NCBI RefSeq assembly: GCF_029625295.1
Contig: NZ_CP121112.1
Location: 4,278,001-4,342,000 of the forward strand
Source: Flavobacterium gyeonganense
GTDB lineage: Bacteria > Bacteroidota > Bacteroidia > Flavobacteriales > Flavobacteriaceae
Direction of reading: 5' to 3'
DNA: 64,000 bases
The notes beneath the pieces were generated by a model. That model ran no database searches, was not told the DNA's origin, and saw nothing but the letters and a program-made list of their open reading frames with translations. Below, in pieces: positions 36,615-44,881 of the stretch. The position numbers and the translations under genes are program-made. Every line of letters begins with the position of its first letter. The first letter of the stretch is position 1.

Positions 36615-39600
36615 ATGGAACAACAAAAAACATATATTCCTAAAAATAAAGTAAGAATTGTAACAGCCGCTTCGCTTTTTGACGGTCATGATGCAGCCAT
36701 CAATATTATGCGCCGTATTATTCAGTCAACTGGTGTTGAAGTAATCCATTTAGGGCATGACCGCAGTGTTGAAGAAGTGGTAAACACTGCAATACAGGAA
36801 GATGCGAATGCAATCGCCATGACATCTTACCAAGGCGGACACAATGAATACTTTAAATATATGTATGATCTGCTTCGCGAAAAAGGAGCGGGACATATTA
36901 AAATCTTCGGAGGCGGGGGCGGTGTAATTCTGCCAGGCGAAATCGAAGAATTACATGAATATGGTATTACAAGAATTTATTCTCCAGATGACGGACGTTC
37001 TTTAGGACTTCAGGGAATGATTAATGATTTAGTACAGCGTGCTGATTTTCCTATTGGAGATAAACTAAACGGAGAAATTGATCATATCGAAAATAAAATT
37101 CCAATAGCAATTGCACGTTTAATTTCTGCAGCAGAAAATTTCCCAGAAATTGCAAAACCTGTTTTTGATCAAATTCACGAAAGTAATGCTGATTCTAAAA
37201 TTCCAGTTCTAGGAATCACGGGAACGGGTGGAGCAGGAAAATCATCTTTGGTAGACGAATTGGTTCGCCGCTTTTTAATTGATTTCCCAGAAAAAACAAT
37301 CGGATTAATTTCTGTCGATCCTTCGAAAAGAAAAACCGGAGGAGCACTTTTAGGAGACAGAATCCGTATGAATGCGATTAATAATCCTCGTGTTTATATG
37401 CGTTCGCTGGCCACGCGCCAGTCCAATTTGGCTTTGTCTAAATATGTAGCCGAAGCAATTCAGGTTCTAAAAGTCGCAAAATACGATTTGATTATTTTGG
37501 AAACTTCAGGAATTGGTCAGTCTGATACGGAGATTATGGATCATTCTGATGTATCCTTATATGTAATGACGCCAGAATTTGGAGCGGCAACGCAATTGGA
37601 AAAAATCGACATGCTTGATTTTGCCGATTTAGTGGCTTTAAACAAATTTGACAAACGCGGCGCGCTTGATGCTTTGCGCGATGTAAAAAAACAATATCAA
37701 AGAAACCATAATCTTTGGGATAAAAGCCCAGACGAAATGCCCGTTTTCGGAACGATTGCTTCGCAGTTTAACGATCCGGGAATGAACACGCTTTATAAAG
37801 CGATTATGGATAAAGTGGTAGAAAAAACGGCTTCAGATTTGAAATCGACTTTTGAAATCACTAAAGAAATGAGCGAGAAAATCTTCGTGATTCCGCCGGG
37901 AAGAACGCGTTATTTATCTGAAATTGCAGAGAATAACAGATCATATGACGAAATCGTACTTTCGCAGCAAAAAGTAGCGCAGAAATTATACGGAATTTTC
38001 AAAACCATAGAATCGGTTTCAGGAAAAGTGCCTCAAATAACTAAAGCAGGAATTGATGATTCGACTGTTTTACCAAGCGGCATTGCAGAACACGACGAAA
38101 ACAGAATCTTTTTAAATCTGTTGCTGAATCAATTTGATAAAGTAAAAATGGACTTAGATCCGTACAACTGGGAAATTATTCTGAATTGGGACGAAAAAGT
38201 GGCGAAATATAAAAATCCAGTTTACTCGTTTAAAGTTCGTGATAAAGAAATCAAGATTGCGACACATTCTGAAAGTTTATCGCATTTGCAAATCCCAAAA
38301 ATTGCTTTGCCTAAATATGAAGGCTGGGGCGATATTCTGCGTTGGAATTTACAGGAAAATGTTCCTGGAGAATTTCCGTTTGCTTCAGGATTGTATCCGT
38401 TTAAGCGTGAAGGCGAAGATCCGTCAAGAATGTTTGCGGGCGAGGGCGGACCAGAAAGAACTAACAAACGTTTTCATTATGTAAGCGCGGGAATGCCTGC
38501 AAAACGTCTTTCGACCGCTTTTGATAGTGTAACTTTATACGGAAACGATCCAGATTTGCGTCCGGATATTTACGGAAAAATTGGAAATGCAGGAGTTTCA
38601 ATCTGCTGTTTGGATGATGCTAAAAAACTATATTCAGGTTTCGATTTGGTTCATGCGTTGACATCGGTAAGTATGACAATTAACGGGCCTGCGCCAATGT
38701 TGTTAGGTTTCTTTATGAACACGGCAATCGATCAGCAATGTGAGATTTACATCAAAGCAAATGAATTAGAAAAAGAAGTTGAAGCTAAAATCAACAAACT
38801 TTATAAAGAAAAAGGAATCGAAAGACCAAAATACCAAGGCGAACTTCCTGCTGGTAACAACGGTTTAGGATTAATGCTTTTGGGTGTTACCGGAGATCAG
38901 GTTTTACCTCAAGAAGTGTATAATGATATAAAAGCCAAAACGTTATCCCAAGTTCGAGGAACGGTTCAAGCCGATATTTTAAAAGAAGATCAGGCGCAGA
39001 ATACTTGTATTTTCTCAACCGAATTTGCTTTGCGATTAATGGGAGACGTTCAGGAATATTTTATTACTAAAAACGTTCGTAATTTCTATTCGGTTTCGAT
39101 TTCAGGATATCATATTGCCGAGGCGGGAGCAAATCCAATTACGCAATTGGCATTTACGCTTTCAAATGGTTTCACTTACGTGGAATATTATTTGAGCCGA
39201 GGCATGAACATCAACGATTTTGGACCAAATTTATCATTTTTCTTCTCAAACGGAGTAGATCCAGAATATTCGGTTATTGGTCGTGTGGCTCGTAAAATTT
39301 GGGCAAAAGCCATGAAAAATAAATACGGAGCCAACGAAAGAGCACAAATGCTGAAATATCATATTCAAACTTCTGGACGTTCGTTACACGCCCAGGAAAT
39401 TGATTTCAACGATATTAGAACGACTTTACAGGCTTTATATGCCATTTATGACAACTGTAATTCATTACATACAAATGCTTACGACGAAGCGATTACAACA
39501 CCTACAGAAGAATCTGTGCGTCGTGCGATGGCAATTCAGTTGATTATTAATAAAGAATTAGGTTTAGCGAAAAACGAAAACCCAATTCAGGGCTCGTTCA

Positions 39601-40055
39601 TCATCGAAGAATTAACCGATTTAGTTGAAGCGGCTGTTTTACAAGAATTTGACAGAATCACAGAGCGTGGCGGAGTTCTGGGCGCAATGGAAACAATGTA
39701 CCAGCGTTCTAAAATTCAGGAAGAAAGTTTGTATTACGAAACCTTAAAACACAACGGCGATTTCCCAATTGTGGGTGTAAACACTTTCTTAAGTTCAAAG
39801 GGTTCGCCAACGGTAATTCCGGCTGAGGTTATTCGTGCTACAGAAGAAGAAAAGCAATATCAGATTACAATGCTGGATAACTTGCATAATTTCCACGAAG
39901 CAAAAGTAAACGAGCATTTAAATACGTTACAGCAAGCTGCTATTAAAAACGAAAACTTATTCGATCATTTAATGGAAGCTACAAAGGTTTGTTCGTTAGG
40001 TCAGATTACTTCGGCTTTGTTTGAAGTGGGTGGGCAGTATAGAAGGAATATGTAG
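36615..40055 (+). CDS. icmF: Fused acyl-CoA mutase with G-protein chaperone (IcmF type)
   Basis: 1146 residues. N-terminal B12-binding domain (~12-145) with D23-x-H25 in SLFDGHDAAINI and GGGGGVILPGEI. A MeaI/ArgK-type GTPase lies in the middle, with Walker A GTGGAGKSSLVDEL near 200, SVDPSKRKTGGALLGDRIRM, ETSGIGQSD and NKFDKRGALDA. The C-terminal TIM-barrel mutase begins near 560 (PGEFPFASGLYPFKREGEDPSRMFAG, CCLDDAKKLYSGFDL). The domain order matches IcmF, which interconverts isobutyryl- and n-butyryl-CoA and related acyl-CoAs with adenosylcobalamin. The exact substrate cannot be set from sequence alone. Monocistronic, strong terminator. Compared with neighbours, codons such as GCG/CGC appear a little more frequent in the middle of the gene. 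Confidence 0.93.
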   Translation: MEQQKTYIPKNKVRIVTAASLFDGHDAAINIMRRIIQSTGVEVIHLGHDRSVEEVVNTAIQEDANAIAMTSYQGGHNEYFKYMYDLLREKGAGHIKIFGGGGGVILPGEIEELHEYGITRIYSPDDGRSLGLQGMINDLVQRADFPIGDKLNGEIDHIENKIPIAIARLISAAENFPEIAKPVFDQIHESNADSKIPVLGITGTGGAGKSSLVDELVRRFLIDFPEKTIGLISVDPSKRKTGGALLGDRIRMNAINNPRVYMRSLATRQSNLALSKYVAEAIQVLKVAKYDLIILETSGIGQSDTEIMDHSDVSLYVMTPEFGAATQLEKIDMLDFADLVALNKFDKRGALDALRDVKKQYQRNHNLWDKSPDEMPVFGTIASQFNDPGMNTLYKAIMDKVVEKTASDLKSTFEITKEMSEKIFVIPPGRTRYLSEIAENNRSYDEIVLSQQKVAQKLYGIFKTIESVSGKVPQITKAGIDDSTVLPSGIAEHDENRIFLNLLLNQFDKVKMDLDPYNWEIILNWDEKVAKYKNPVYSFKVRDKEIKIATHSESLSHLQIPKIALPKYEGWGDILRWNLQENVPGEFPFASGLYPFKREGEDPSRMFAGEGGPERTNKRFHYVSAGMPAKRLSTAFDSVTLYGNDPDLRPDIYGKIGNAGVSICCLDDAKKLYSGFDLVHALTSVSMTINGPAPMLLGFFMNTAIDQQCEIYIKANELEKEVEAKINKLYKEKGIERPKYQGELPAGNNGLGLMLLGVTGDQVLPQEVYNDIKAKTLSQVRGTVQADILKEDQAQNTCIFSTEFALRLMGDVQEYFITKNVRNFYSVSISGYHIAEAGANPITQLAFTLSNGFTYVEYYLSRGMNINDFGPNLSFFFSNGVDPEYSVIGRVARKIWAKAMKNKYGANERAQMLKYHIQTSGRSLHAQEIDFNDIRTTLQALYAIYDNCNSLHTNAYDEAITTPTEESVRRAMAIQLIINKELGLAKNENPIQGSFIIEELTDLVEAAVLQEFDRITERGGVLGAMETMYQRSKIQEESLYYETLKHNGDFPIVGVNTFLSSKGSPTVIPAEVIRATEEEKQYQITMLDNLHNFHEAKVNEHLNTLQQAAIKNENLFDHLMEATKVCSLGQITSALFEVGGQYRRNM

Positions 40056-40077
40056 AATTTATTTGTTTTAATTATAT

Positions 40078-40114
40078 GAAAAAAACCTCTCAAGATTTTT
40101 GGGAGGTTTTTTGT
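40078..40114 (+). terminator. Terminator of icmF
   Basis: AAAACCTC and GAGGTTTT arms with T tail. Confidence 0.85.
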
Positions 40115-40177
40115 TGAAATGAGATTAAAGCTTTTATATATTAGCAAATAGAAAGAATAATTATATAGTGTTTAAAA

Positions 40178-40792
40178 ATGACTATCAGATACCAAAATAT
40201 AAATGATGAAGATGTAGCTATTGAGCAGTTAAGTAATTTAAGGGAATATCATAAAGTGTTTAGTGAAAATCAAGTAATACTTAAAAAGGAATTTTATATT
40301 GATAATACTTTAAAGCATATAGATCATTACAAAAATAACATAGAAAGTGAAGATGATATTGTTGAATTATATCGCTATTCAGGCATTTTTTATTCGATAA
40401 TAGAAAAATTAGATTTTGGAAATTATATTATTGAAGTTCATAAAGAATATTCAGAGATGAAACTTAAAAGTCATTCTAGATATTTGTATAATAATAGTAA
40501 TAATCTGATATGTCAAGAAACTATTGATCTTTTAACTGGCTTACCAAAATTTGAGGAAACTGAAAAGTATTTTTATGATTTTGAAAAAGACGATTATTTT
40601 CCAATAATTACGGCATCATTTAATGAAGATGGTACTTTAGATACTATTCAATATGATAGTTATAGATTTGACGGACAAGATGAGATAATATTTTCGGAAG
40701 ATGATGATATTATAACTTTACAAAATCTGTTGGGTTTATCTTCAAATGAAATGCAATATTATTTAATCGCAACATTAGAGCCACAAAAATAG
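40178..40792 (+). CDS. Hypothetical protein
   Basis: 204 residues, acidic, no signal peptide or membrane segment. I recognise no family. Features: a helical N-terminal half (EQLSNLREYHKVFSENQVILKKEFYID, IVELYRYSGIFYSIIEKL) and a C-terminal part with ASFNEDGTLDTIQYDSYRFDGQDEIIFSEDD. Very AT-rich codon use. It lies at the start of the rearranged accessory region; the form recalls small immunity-like cytoplasmic proteins, but nothing shows this. Confidence 0.7.
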   Translation: MTIRYQNINDEDVAIEQLSNLREYHKVFSENQVILKKEFYIDNTLKHIDHYKNNIESEDDIVELYRYSGIFYSIIEKLDFGNYIIEVHKEYSEMKLKSHSRYLYNNSNNLICQETIDLLTGLPKFEETEKYFYDFEKDDYFPIITASFNEDGTLDTIQYDSYRFDGQDEIIFSEDDDIITLQNLLGLSSNEMQYYLIATLEPQK

Positions 40793-40825
40793 AATTTTCC
40801 TCGCTCCAGCAAAACATAAAATTCC

Positions 40826-40897
40826 ATAAAGTTTGTCATTTCGACCGAAGGGAGAAATCACAATAGAAGCTCGACAATGCAGGTCGCCAATCTTTGC
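40826..40897. repeat. Partial third copy of the GTCATTTCGAC palindromic element
   Basis: TTTGTCATTTCGACCGAAGG, GAGAAATC and, further on, CGCCAATCTTTG match the two longer copies downstream, but the right arm is missing. Confidence 0.6.
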
Positions 40898-41108
40898 GAG
40901 CGTTTTACCCATGAACCCAAAGCTTATCCTCTCCAATTTGTCATTTCGACGTAGGAGAAATCTCCGCAAGTAGCTCCGTACAGAATTTCGCCAATCTTTG
41001 TAGAGTTTCTCGTAAAGATTTCTCCTCCGTCGAAATGACAATATTGGGGTTATCTTTAAAGAACTCAATCTTTACCAACAACCTTTTAACATTACTCAAA
41101 AACTCCAT
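40898..41108. repeat. Tandem duplication, unit 1
   Basis: ~211 bp aligning along its length with 41123-41335. Contains a 24-base inverted repeat: GTCATTTCGACGTAGGAG... on the left (from 40940) and ...CTCCGTCGAAATGAC on the right (to ~41040), one mismatch. Its right end (about 41063-41108) is a degraded copy of the 3' end of the gene at 41291-41611. The minus-strand open frame over this region is an artefact of the repeat. Confidence 0.8.
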
Positions 41109-41122
41109 TTTCCTTGCTGCGG

Positions 41123-41335
41123 GAGCGTTACATTCGTGAACCCAAAGTTTCCCCTTTCCAATTTGTCATTTCGACGTAAGGAGAAATCTCCGCAAGTAGC
41201 TCCGTACAGAATGTCGCCAATCTTTGTAGAATTTCTCGTGAAGATTTCTCCTCCGTCGAAATGACAATATTGTGGTTGTTTTTAAAGAACTCAATCTTTA
41301 CCAACAACCTCCCCAACATCACTCAAAAACTCCAT
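41123..41335. repeat. Tandem duplication, unit 2
   Basis: ~213 bp, the same order as unit 1: CCCAAAG, ATTTGTCATTTCGACGTAAGG, GCAAGTAGCTCCGTACAGAA, the inverted arm, and the true last codons of the gene at 41291-41611. The palindromic core is of a type seen dispersed in flavobacterial genomes as I recall. Confidence 0.8.
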
Positions 41336-41611
41336 CTCTTCCAAAGGAAACAGCTGAAGCACAGTTTCTAAAATAAGTCCCACATTAACAGGTTCATTGT
41401 TTTTATCAGCAATTTTAGGTATTTCCGGATCCAGTGCCAAAATGCATAATTTTATCAGGTCGGTAATTAAGCCGCCGAGTTCGACATAATTGGAAAGCTT
41501 AATTTGAGCGATGTAGGACTTTGAATTGTCAGGAGCCGGTTTTAGTGTTTGAAAAGACCGGCTGGCTAATTTTTTGAGAACTTCTAAATTTCTAATTTCA
41601 GTGGTTTCCAT
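41291..41611 (-). CDS. Conserved hypothetical protein, 106 aa
   Basis: 106 residues, no signal peptide. Mostly helical: METTEIRNLEVLKKLASRSFQTLKP, SYIAQIKLSNYVELGGLITDLIKLCILALD, VGLILETVLQLFPLEEMEFLSDVGEVV. No family recognised. The last ~17 codons have been copied, with decay, into the upstream repeat unit, which shows that the gene was already in place when the duplication occurred. Divergent from the XRE regulator, so it may be its target. Confidence 0.75.
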   Translation of the reverse strand: METTEIRNLEVLKKLASRSFQTLKPAPDNSKSYIAQIKLSNYVELGGLITDLIKLCILALDPEIPKIADKNNEPVNVGLILETVLQLFPLEEMEFLSDVGEVVGKD

Positions 41612-41735
41612 TTCGTTGGTTTTTGAGTGTGAATCGTTAGAATTTGACTTTTAGAATTTGTTATTATCAGAAAAAATGTATTTTTGTTTCATACTGCAAG
41701 AAAGAAATAGATTACACGGTATCAAATCATTTTTT

Positions 41736-41750
41736 GCCGTATGATACGGC
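41736..41750. promoter_or_regulatory. Palindromic operator candidate (GCCGTATGATACGGC)
   Basis: Perfect 15-base palindrome with a related half-site ACGGTATCA at 41716. Lies between two divergent genes, 46 bp upstream of the regulator's -7 element: a natural site for autoregulation by the XRE protein. Confidence 0.5.
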
Positions 41751-41795
41751 GGTAAATATGTTTTTTACATATTTCTTGTTAATGAACTTAATTGT

Positions 41796-41803
41796 TATCT
41801 TTG
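41796..41803 (+). promoter_or_regulatory. -7 element of XRE gene (TATCTTTG)
   Basis: TATCTTTG ends four bases before the ATG at 41808; CTTG 17 bases upstream may be the -33 part. Implies a leaderless or nearly leaderless mRNA. Confidence 0.5.
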
Positions 41804-41807
41804 AATT

Positions 41808-42215
41808 ATGAGCACACTTACAAAACCAAATCATATAGGGCGAAAAATAAGCCGCATTCGTGAACTTCGTGACATGAAACAGGAAGCTTTGGCGCAGGCT
41901 TTAGGAACAAACCAGCAAGCTGTTTCGGTTTTAGAAAACAGTGAAACCATAGATGAGCAAAAGCTTATTGAAGTTGCAAAAGCGCTTGGCGTAACGGTTG
42001 AAGCTATTAAGAATTTTTCTGAAGAAGGTGTGATCAATTATTTTAATACTTTCAATGAAAGCCCTAACAACTATTTTGGACTTAGTAATTGTACTTTCAA
42101 TCCATTAGATAAATTAATGGAAACTGTAGAAGAGAATAAAAACCTTTACGAACGTTTGCTTCAGGTGGAAAAAGATAAAATCGAATATTTAGAAAAATTG
42201 CTTAAAGGAAAATAA
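41808..42215 (+). CDS. XRE-family helix-turn-helix regulator
   Basis: 135 residues. HTH at ~12-66 (GRKISRIRELRDMKQEALAQALGTNQQAVSVLENSETIDEQKLIEVAKALGV), followed by a linker and a C-terminal coiled-coil-like helix (LDKLMETVEENKNLYERLLQVEKDKIEYLEKLL), probably for dimerisation. The palindrome at 41736-41750 is a likely operator. Next to decayed restriction-modification sequence (42870-43304), but such XRE proteins are common and need not be a C protein. Confidence 0.9.
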   Translation: MSTLTKPNHIGRKISRIRELRDMKQEALAQALGTNQQAVSVLENSETIDEQKLIEVAKALGVTVEAIKNFSEEGVINYFNTFNESPNNYFGLSNCTFNPLDKLMETVEENKNLYERLLQVEKDKIEYLEKLLKGK

Positions 42216-42234
42216 AAAAGCAATAGAAATATAA

Positions 42235-42263
42235 AAAGCAGCCTCTTGTACGGGCTGCTTTTA
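42235..42263. terminator. Terminator, XRE gene/TPR gene
   Basis: AAAAGCAGCC/GGCTGCTTTT arms with T tail between convergent genes. Confidence 0.88.
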
Positions 42264-42286
42264 TTATTTTAGAAAAGTACGATGTG

Positions 42287-42658
42287 TCAAACCTTCTTCT
42301 TTGCCAGTTTCAGCTTTTCAAGGATAGCATCAGCCTTTTCATTTTCGCAAATGAATCGTAACGATTCAGCATAACGGTAATAATATTCAGGAGCTAAATC
42401 TAAAGTCAGCGAAAAAAGTTTACTGTACCATTCGGCAGCTTTTTCCAGTTTAAAATGTGAGAAAGAAGAATCTCCTAATTTTTGAAATAAATCTACAGAC
42501 TTGTAGCCTTTTGCAGCAATCCTTTCGTACGTTTTCATTACATCAACATAAGCATAAGTATCGCTTACTTTGTTAGTAATAAAGACTTTTTCACTTTGGG
42601 CAGCAGCACTGAATGAAAAAATAGTCCCTAATACTAAAATAACAAGTCTTTTTTGCAT
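42287..42658 (-). CDS. Orphan N-terminal TPR domain of an OmpA/PorE-like protein
   Basis: About 123 residues from MQKRLVILVLG (longer starts at 42664 and 42712 possible). Signal peptide cleaved after SAAAQ, then a TPR-like segment: YAYVDVMKTYERIAAKGYKSVDLFQKLGDSSF, EKAAEWYSKLFSLTLDLAPEYYYRYAESL, ENEKADAILEKLK. This is the recognisable N-terminus of the ~640-residue flavobacterial OmpA-family proteins (TPR, beta-propeller, OmpA). The remainder is absent and a stop follows directly, so it is either a truncated remnant or a stand-alone periplasmic TPR protein. Confidence 0.7.
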   Translation of the reverse strand: MQKRLVILVLGTIFSFSAAAQSEKVFITNKVSDTYAYVDVMKTYERIAAKGYKSVDLFQKLGDSSFSHFKLEKAAEWYSKLFSLTLDLAPEYYYRYAESLRFICENEKADAILEKLKLAKKKV

Positions 42659-42869
42659 AAGCATCGGTTTAAGAGAATCGTTCGTGGTATTTTTTTGTTT
42701 TTGTTTTCGCAAATATATTTAAATCAGTGATATATGTCTTTTTTGCATGCTTTTTTTATGATTTTTAACTATTTAGGATGTGTTATCTAAAAGTTTTCAG
42801 ACATTTTTTATACAGGAAAATGTTAATAAGATAATATGGTATAACTTTATAGTGTAAACCAGTCTCATT

Positions 42870-43304
42870 ATGACAATCCAAGAGTATTCAAATAAAATAA
42901 TCAATTTGAGTGTAGAGGAGGAAATTCCTCAGCTTTCTAATGATAATTTAGAAACTACAGTTTCAAAAATTTTGGAGGATAATTCAAAGATTTATTTTAC
43001 GCTTTAGGATCTTTTTGAGAAATCAGTTGAATCGGTTAGTCTAAATAGCAAAATAATAAAGTCATTCTCAGATTGTTTGGGCTTGCTATTTTCGAGTGAA
43101 AAAGAAGCCGGAAATGTTTGCTTTGCTAATAGTATTGAATTACGTCCGGAATTCAGGCAAAACTTCACAGCTGTAGAACTTTTGGATTATGTTTATGCTT
43201 TTGCACATTCTTCTTTTTATAAAAAATCTAAAAAAATAACGATGACATCAGAAGCTGATATTTTTTGGAAAATGGTAAAGATTGCGCTTTGTTTGAGAAA
43301 ATAA
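42870..43304 (+). pseudogene. Decayed type ISP-like restriction-modification C-terminus
   Basis: One 144-codon frame from ATG 42870 is interrupted by TAG at codon 46 (43005-43007). After the stop the frame reads ...LLFSSEKEAGNVCFANS, IELRPEFRQNFTAVELLDYV, YAFAHSSFYKK and EADIFWKMVKIALCLRK. The RPEF..FT..LLDYVYA..HS.FY block resembles the conserved C-terminal specificity region of type ISP/Eco57I-like restriction-modification enzymes, where it is followed by a KEFLKIDFPRIPYP-type segment that is missing here. No methylase motif remains. Best read as a deletion-derived remnant; the resemblance is from memory of the family. Confidence 0.5.
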
Positions 43305-43311
43305 AATAAAA

Positions 43312-43340
43312 AAAACAGCCCTTGGGGATGGGCTGTTTTC
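43312..43340. terminator. Terminator between 43304 and 43359
   Basis: AAAACAGCCC/GGGCTGTTTT arms; serves the minus-strand gene 43359-43745. Confidence 0.85.
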
Positions 43341-43358
43341 TACAGGGGCAAAATAAAA

Positions 43359-43745
43359 TTAACGACGAAAGGCAGGACTTTCGTTTACTGATTGGTCTAA
43401 CGCAATTGTTTTTGATTTTTTTGCAGAAACCGTAATTTTATGATTTACCACTTTGTTGTTTTCCAAAACTTTTAAATAATAAGTTCCGGCAGGATAAGTT
43501 TCAAGGCTTAAGGTTTTTGAAACTTCTAATTCATTGCTAGAAAATTCTCCCGTGTAAAGTAAATTTTGTTTTTCGTCAAGGATTGAAAAATTTGATTTTT
43601 CGTCAGCGTTTAATGTAAAACTCACTACTTTTCCATTTCCAGTTTTTATATACAAGATATAATCACCTTTTTCATTACCTGCATACGTACTTAATGTTGT
43701 TAAAAATACAGCTACAACAAAGCTCAGTCTTAAAATTTGTTTCAT
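43359..43745 (-). CDS. Secreted beta-sandwich paralogue 1 (most divergent)
   Basis: 128 residues. Signal peptide MKQILRLSFVVAVFLTTLSTYA, then the same layout as its four neighbours: YIKTGNGKVVSFTLNADEK, FSILDEKQNLLYTGEF, LSLETYPAGTYYLKVLENNKVVNHKITV. The strand order recalls DUF3244-like proteins and the T9SS C-terminal domain, but there is no YPNP-type sorting motif. It lacks the conserved upstream block shared by the other four and has a different C-terminal tail (NESPAFRR), so it is the oldest or outgroup member. Exported to periplasm or beyond; function unknown. Confidence 0.8.
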   Translation of the reverse strand: MKQILRLSFVVAVFLTTLSTYAGNEKGDYILYIKTGNGKVVSFTLNADEKSNFSILDEKQNLLYTGEFSSNELEVSKTLSLETYPAGTYYLKVLENNKVVNHKITVSAKKSKTIALDQSVNESPAFRR

Positions 43746-44031
43746 CTTTTTTTTTAATTTTTAATCTTAATTTTCTTTTTCGTGGTATTGACAAAACTAC
43801 AAATACTTATCTTATATCAAAATTTTTTATGTGATTTTTATTAACACTAAGTTGTTGATTTAAAAGTATTTCTGTTCTTTATTGCTATACTTACGAATTT
43901 ATTGAGCTTTTGGTTCTGTTTTTTTAAATTTTATCTAATGTTTTAACATTTAGCACTTTAGGTGTTATAGGTATTGTTTTGTTAAATCCTTATAGCTTTT
44001 TTGTTTTCGAGAGTAAAATCTTAAAATAAAA

Positions 44032-44063
44032 AAAACAGCTCGAGAACCACCAGGAGCTGTTTT
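44032..44063 (-). terminator. Cassette terminator of paralogue 2
   Basis: AAAACAGCTC/GAGCTGTTTT arms around a 12-base loop. The same hairpin occurs after paralogues 4 and 5. Confidence 0.88.
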
Positions 44064-44135
44064 AAAAACCGTTAAGTTTTAAACTTTACTAACTATCTAA
44101 CCTCATTTTTATACTTATATGAAAGCATAAACTTT

Positions 44136-44543
44136 TTATCGTATTGCTACGCTTGTATTTTTATCAGAAGATTTCTCTTTGTAAACTGTTGAAACTGCTT
44201 TTGCTGATAATACAGTTGCATTATCTCTAATCGTAATTTCATGTTTTATTGTTTTTACACCATCTTCAACTTCTAAAAAATAAGTCCCTTCAGGAAATTC
44301 TTCAAAGCTGAAAGTTTTTAAGATTCCGTTTTTACCTGTAGCTTTTTCAGAATAAATTAGGTTTCCATCCTGGTCATAAATAGATAAATTGGCTTTTGTA
44401 ACGTTGTTTAAACCAAAAGTCACTTCTTTACCATTTCCTTTAATTACGTAAAGGGCAAAATCATCATTACCGCCAATTGCATAAGTATTGATACCTACAA
44501 AAAGTAAGGCTGCTACTAAATTTAATTTTAAGATATTTTTCAT
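44136..44543 (-). CDS. Secreted beta-sandwich paralogue 2
   Basis: 135 residues. Signal peptide MKNILKLNLVAALLFVGINTYA; mature part reads ALYVIKGNGKEVTFGLNNVT, KANLSIYDQDGNLIYSEKAT, KTFSFEEFPEGTYFLEVEDG and VKTIKHEITIRDN, ending in a short variable tail STVYKEKSSDKNTSVAIR. The core is one small beta-sandwich similar in strand pattern to DUF3244 or a T9SS tail without the sorting motif. Member of a tandem cassette array, with its own promoter block and terminator, so it is expressed as a separate unit. Confidence 0.85.
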   Translation of the reverse strand: MKNILKLNLVAALLFVGINTYAIGGNDDFALYVIKGNGKEVTFGLNNVTKANLSIYDQDGNLIYSEKATGKNGILKTFSFEEFPEGTYFLEVEDGVKTIKHEITIRDNATVLSAKAVSTVYKEKSSDKNTSVAIR

Positions 44544-44574
44544 GATTATATTTTTTAAATTGTTTGTTCAAATT

Positions 44575-44687
44575 TTATACTGCTAAATTACCTGAACAGA
44601 TCAGTAAAATGCACAACTGTATTTTCTGATATATGTGCTATATTCTCATTTACGAAACCGTTATAGGTTAAAATTTGAATTATTATT
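44575..44687 (-). promoter_or_regulatory. Conserved upstream block, paralogue 2
   Basis: ~110 bp shared with the corresponding regions of paralogues 3-5. Landmarks on the plus strand: ACTGCTAAATTAC, GCACAACTGTATTTTCTGAT, CTCATTTACGAAACCGTTAT, AGGTTAAAAT. Conservation far above that expected for neutral spacer suggests promoter and operator. Confidence 0.65.
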
Positions 44688-44837
44688 GCCCTTAATGTTA
44701 ATTTGGTTACTATTTTTTAATGTTTTGATCATGTTGAAAGAATCTCTGCTGCTGCAATTGCCTTTTTAATGTATCGTAATTTTCTTCATAAATTAAGAAA
44801 TAATGGAAATAGCTTTATTTGGGAATAGTAACAAAAA

Positions 44838-44866
44838 AAAACAGCCCGTCCAGAGCTGTTTTTTTA
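44838..44866 (-). terminator. Terminator of paralogue 3
   Basis: AAAACAGC/GCTGTTTT arms, shorter loop than in the other cassettes. Confidence 0.82.
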
Positions 44867-44881
44867 AACTGTTAAGTTTAA

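Noticed and set aside
40775..41322. Two minus-strand frames of 97 and 64 residues
   Set aside because: They lie in the palindromic tandem repeats and consist of repeat sequence; similarity between them is due to the duplication.
42700..43304. Programmed read-through of the amber codon at 43005
   Set aside because: The remaining protein is only a fragment of a larger family and lacks catalytic parts, so simple decay is more likely than recoding.
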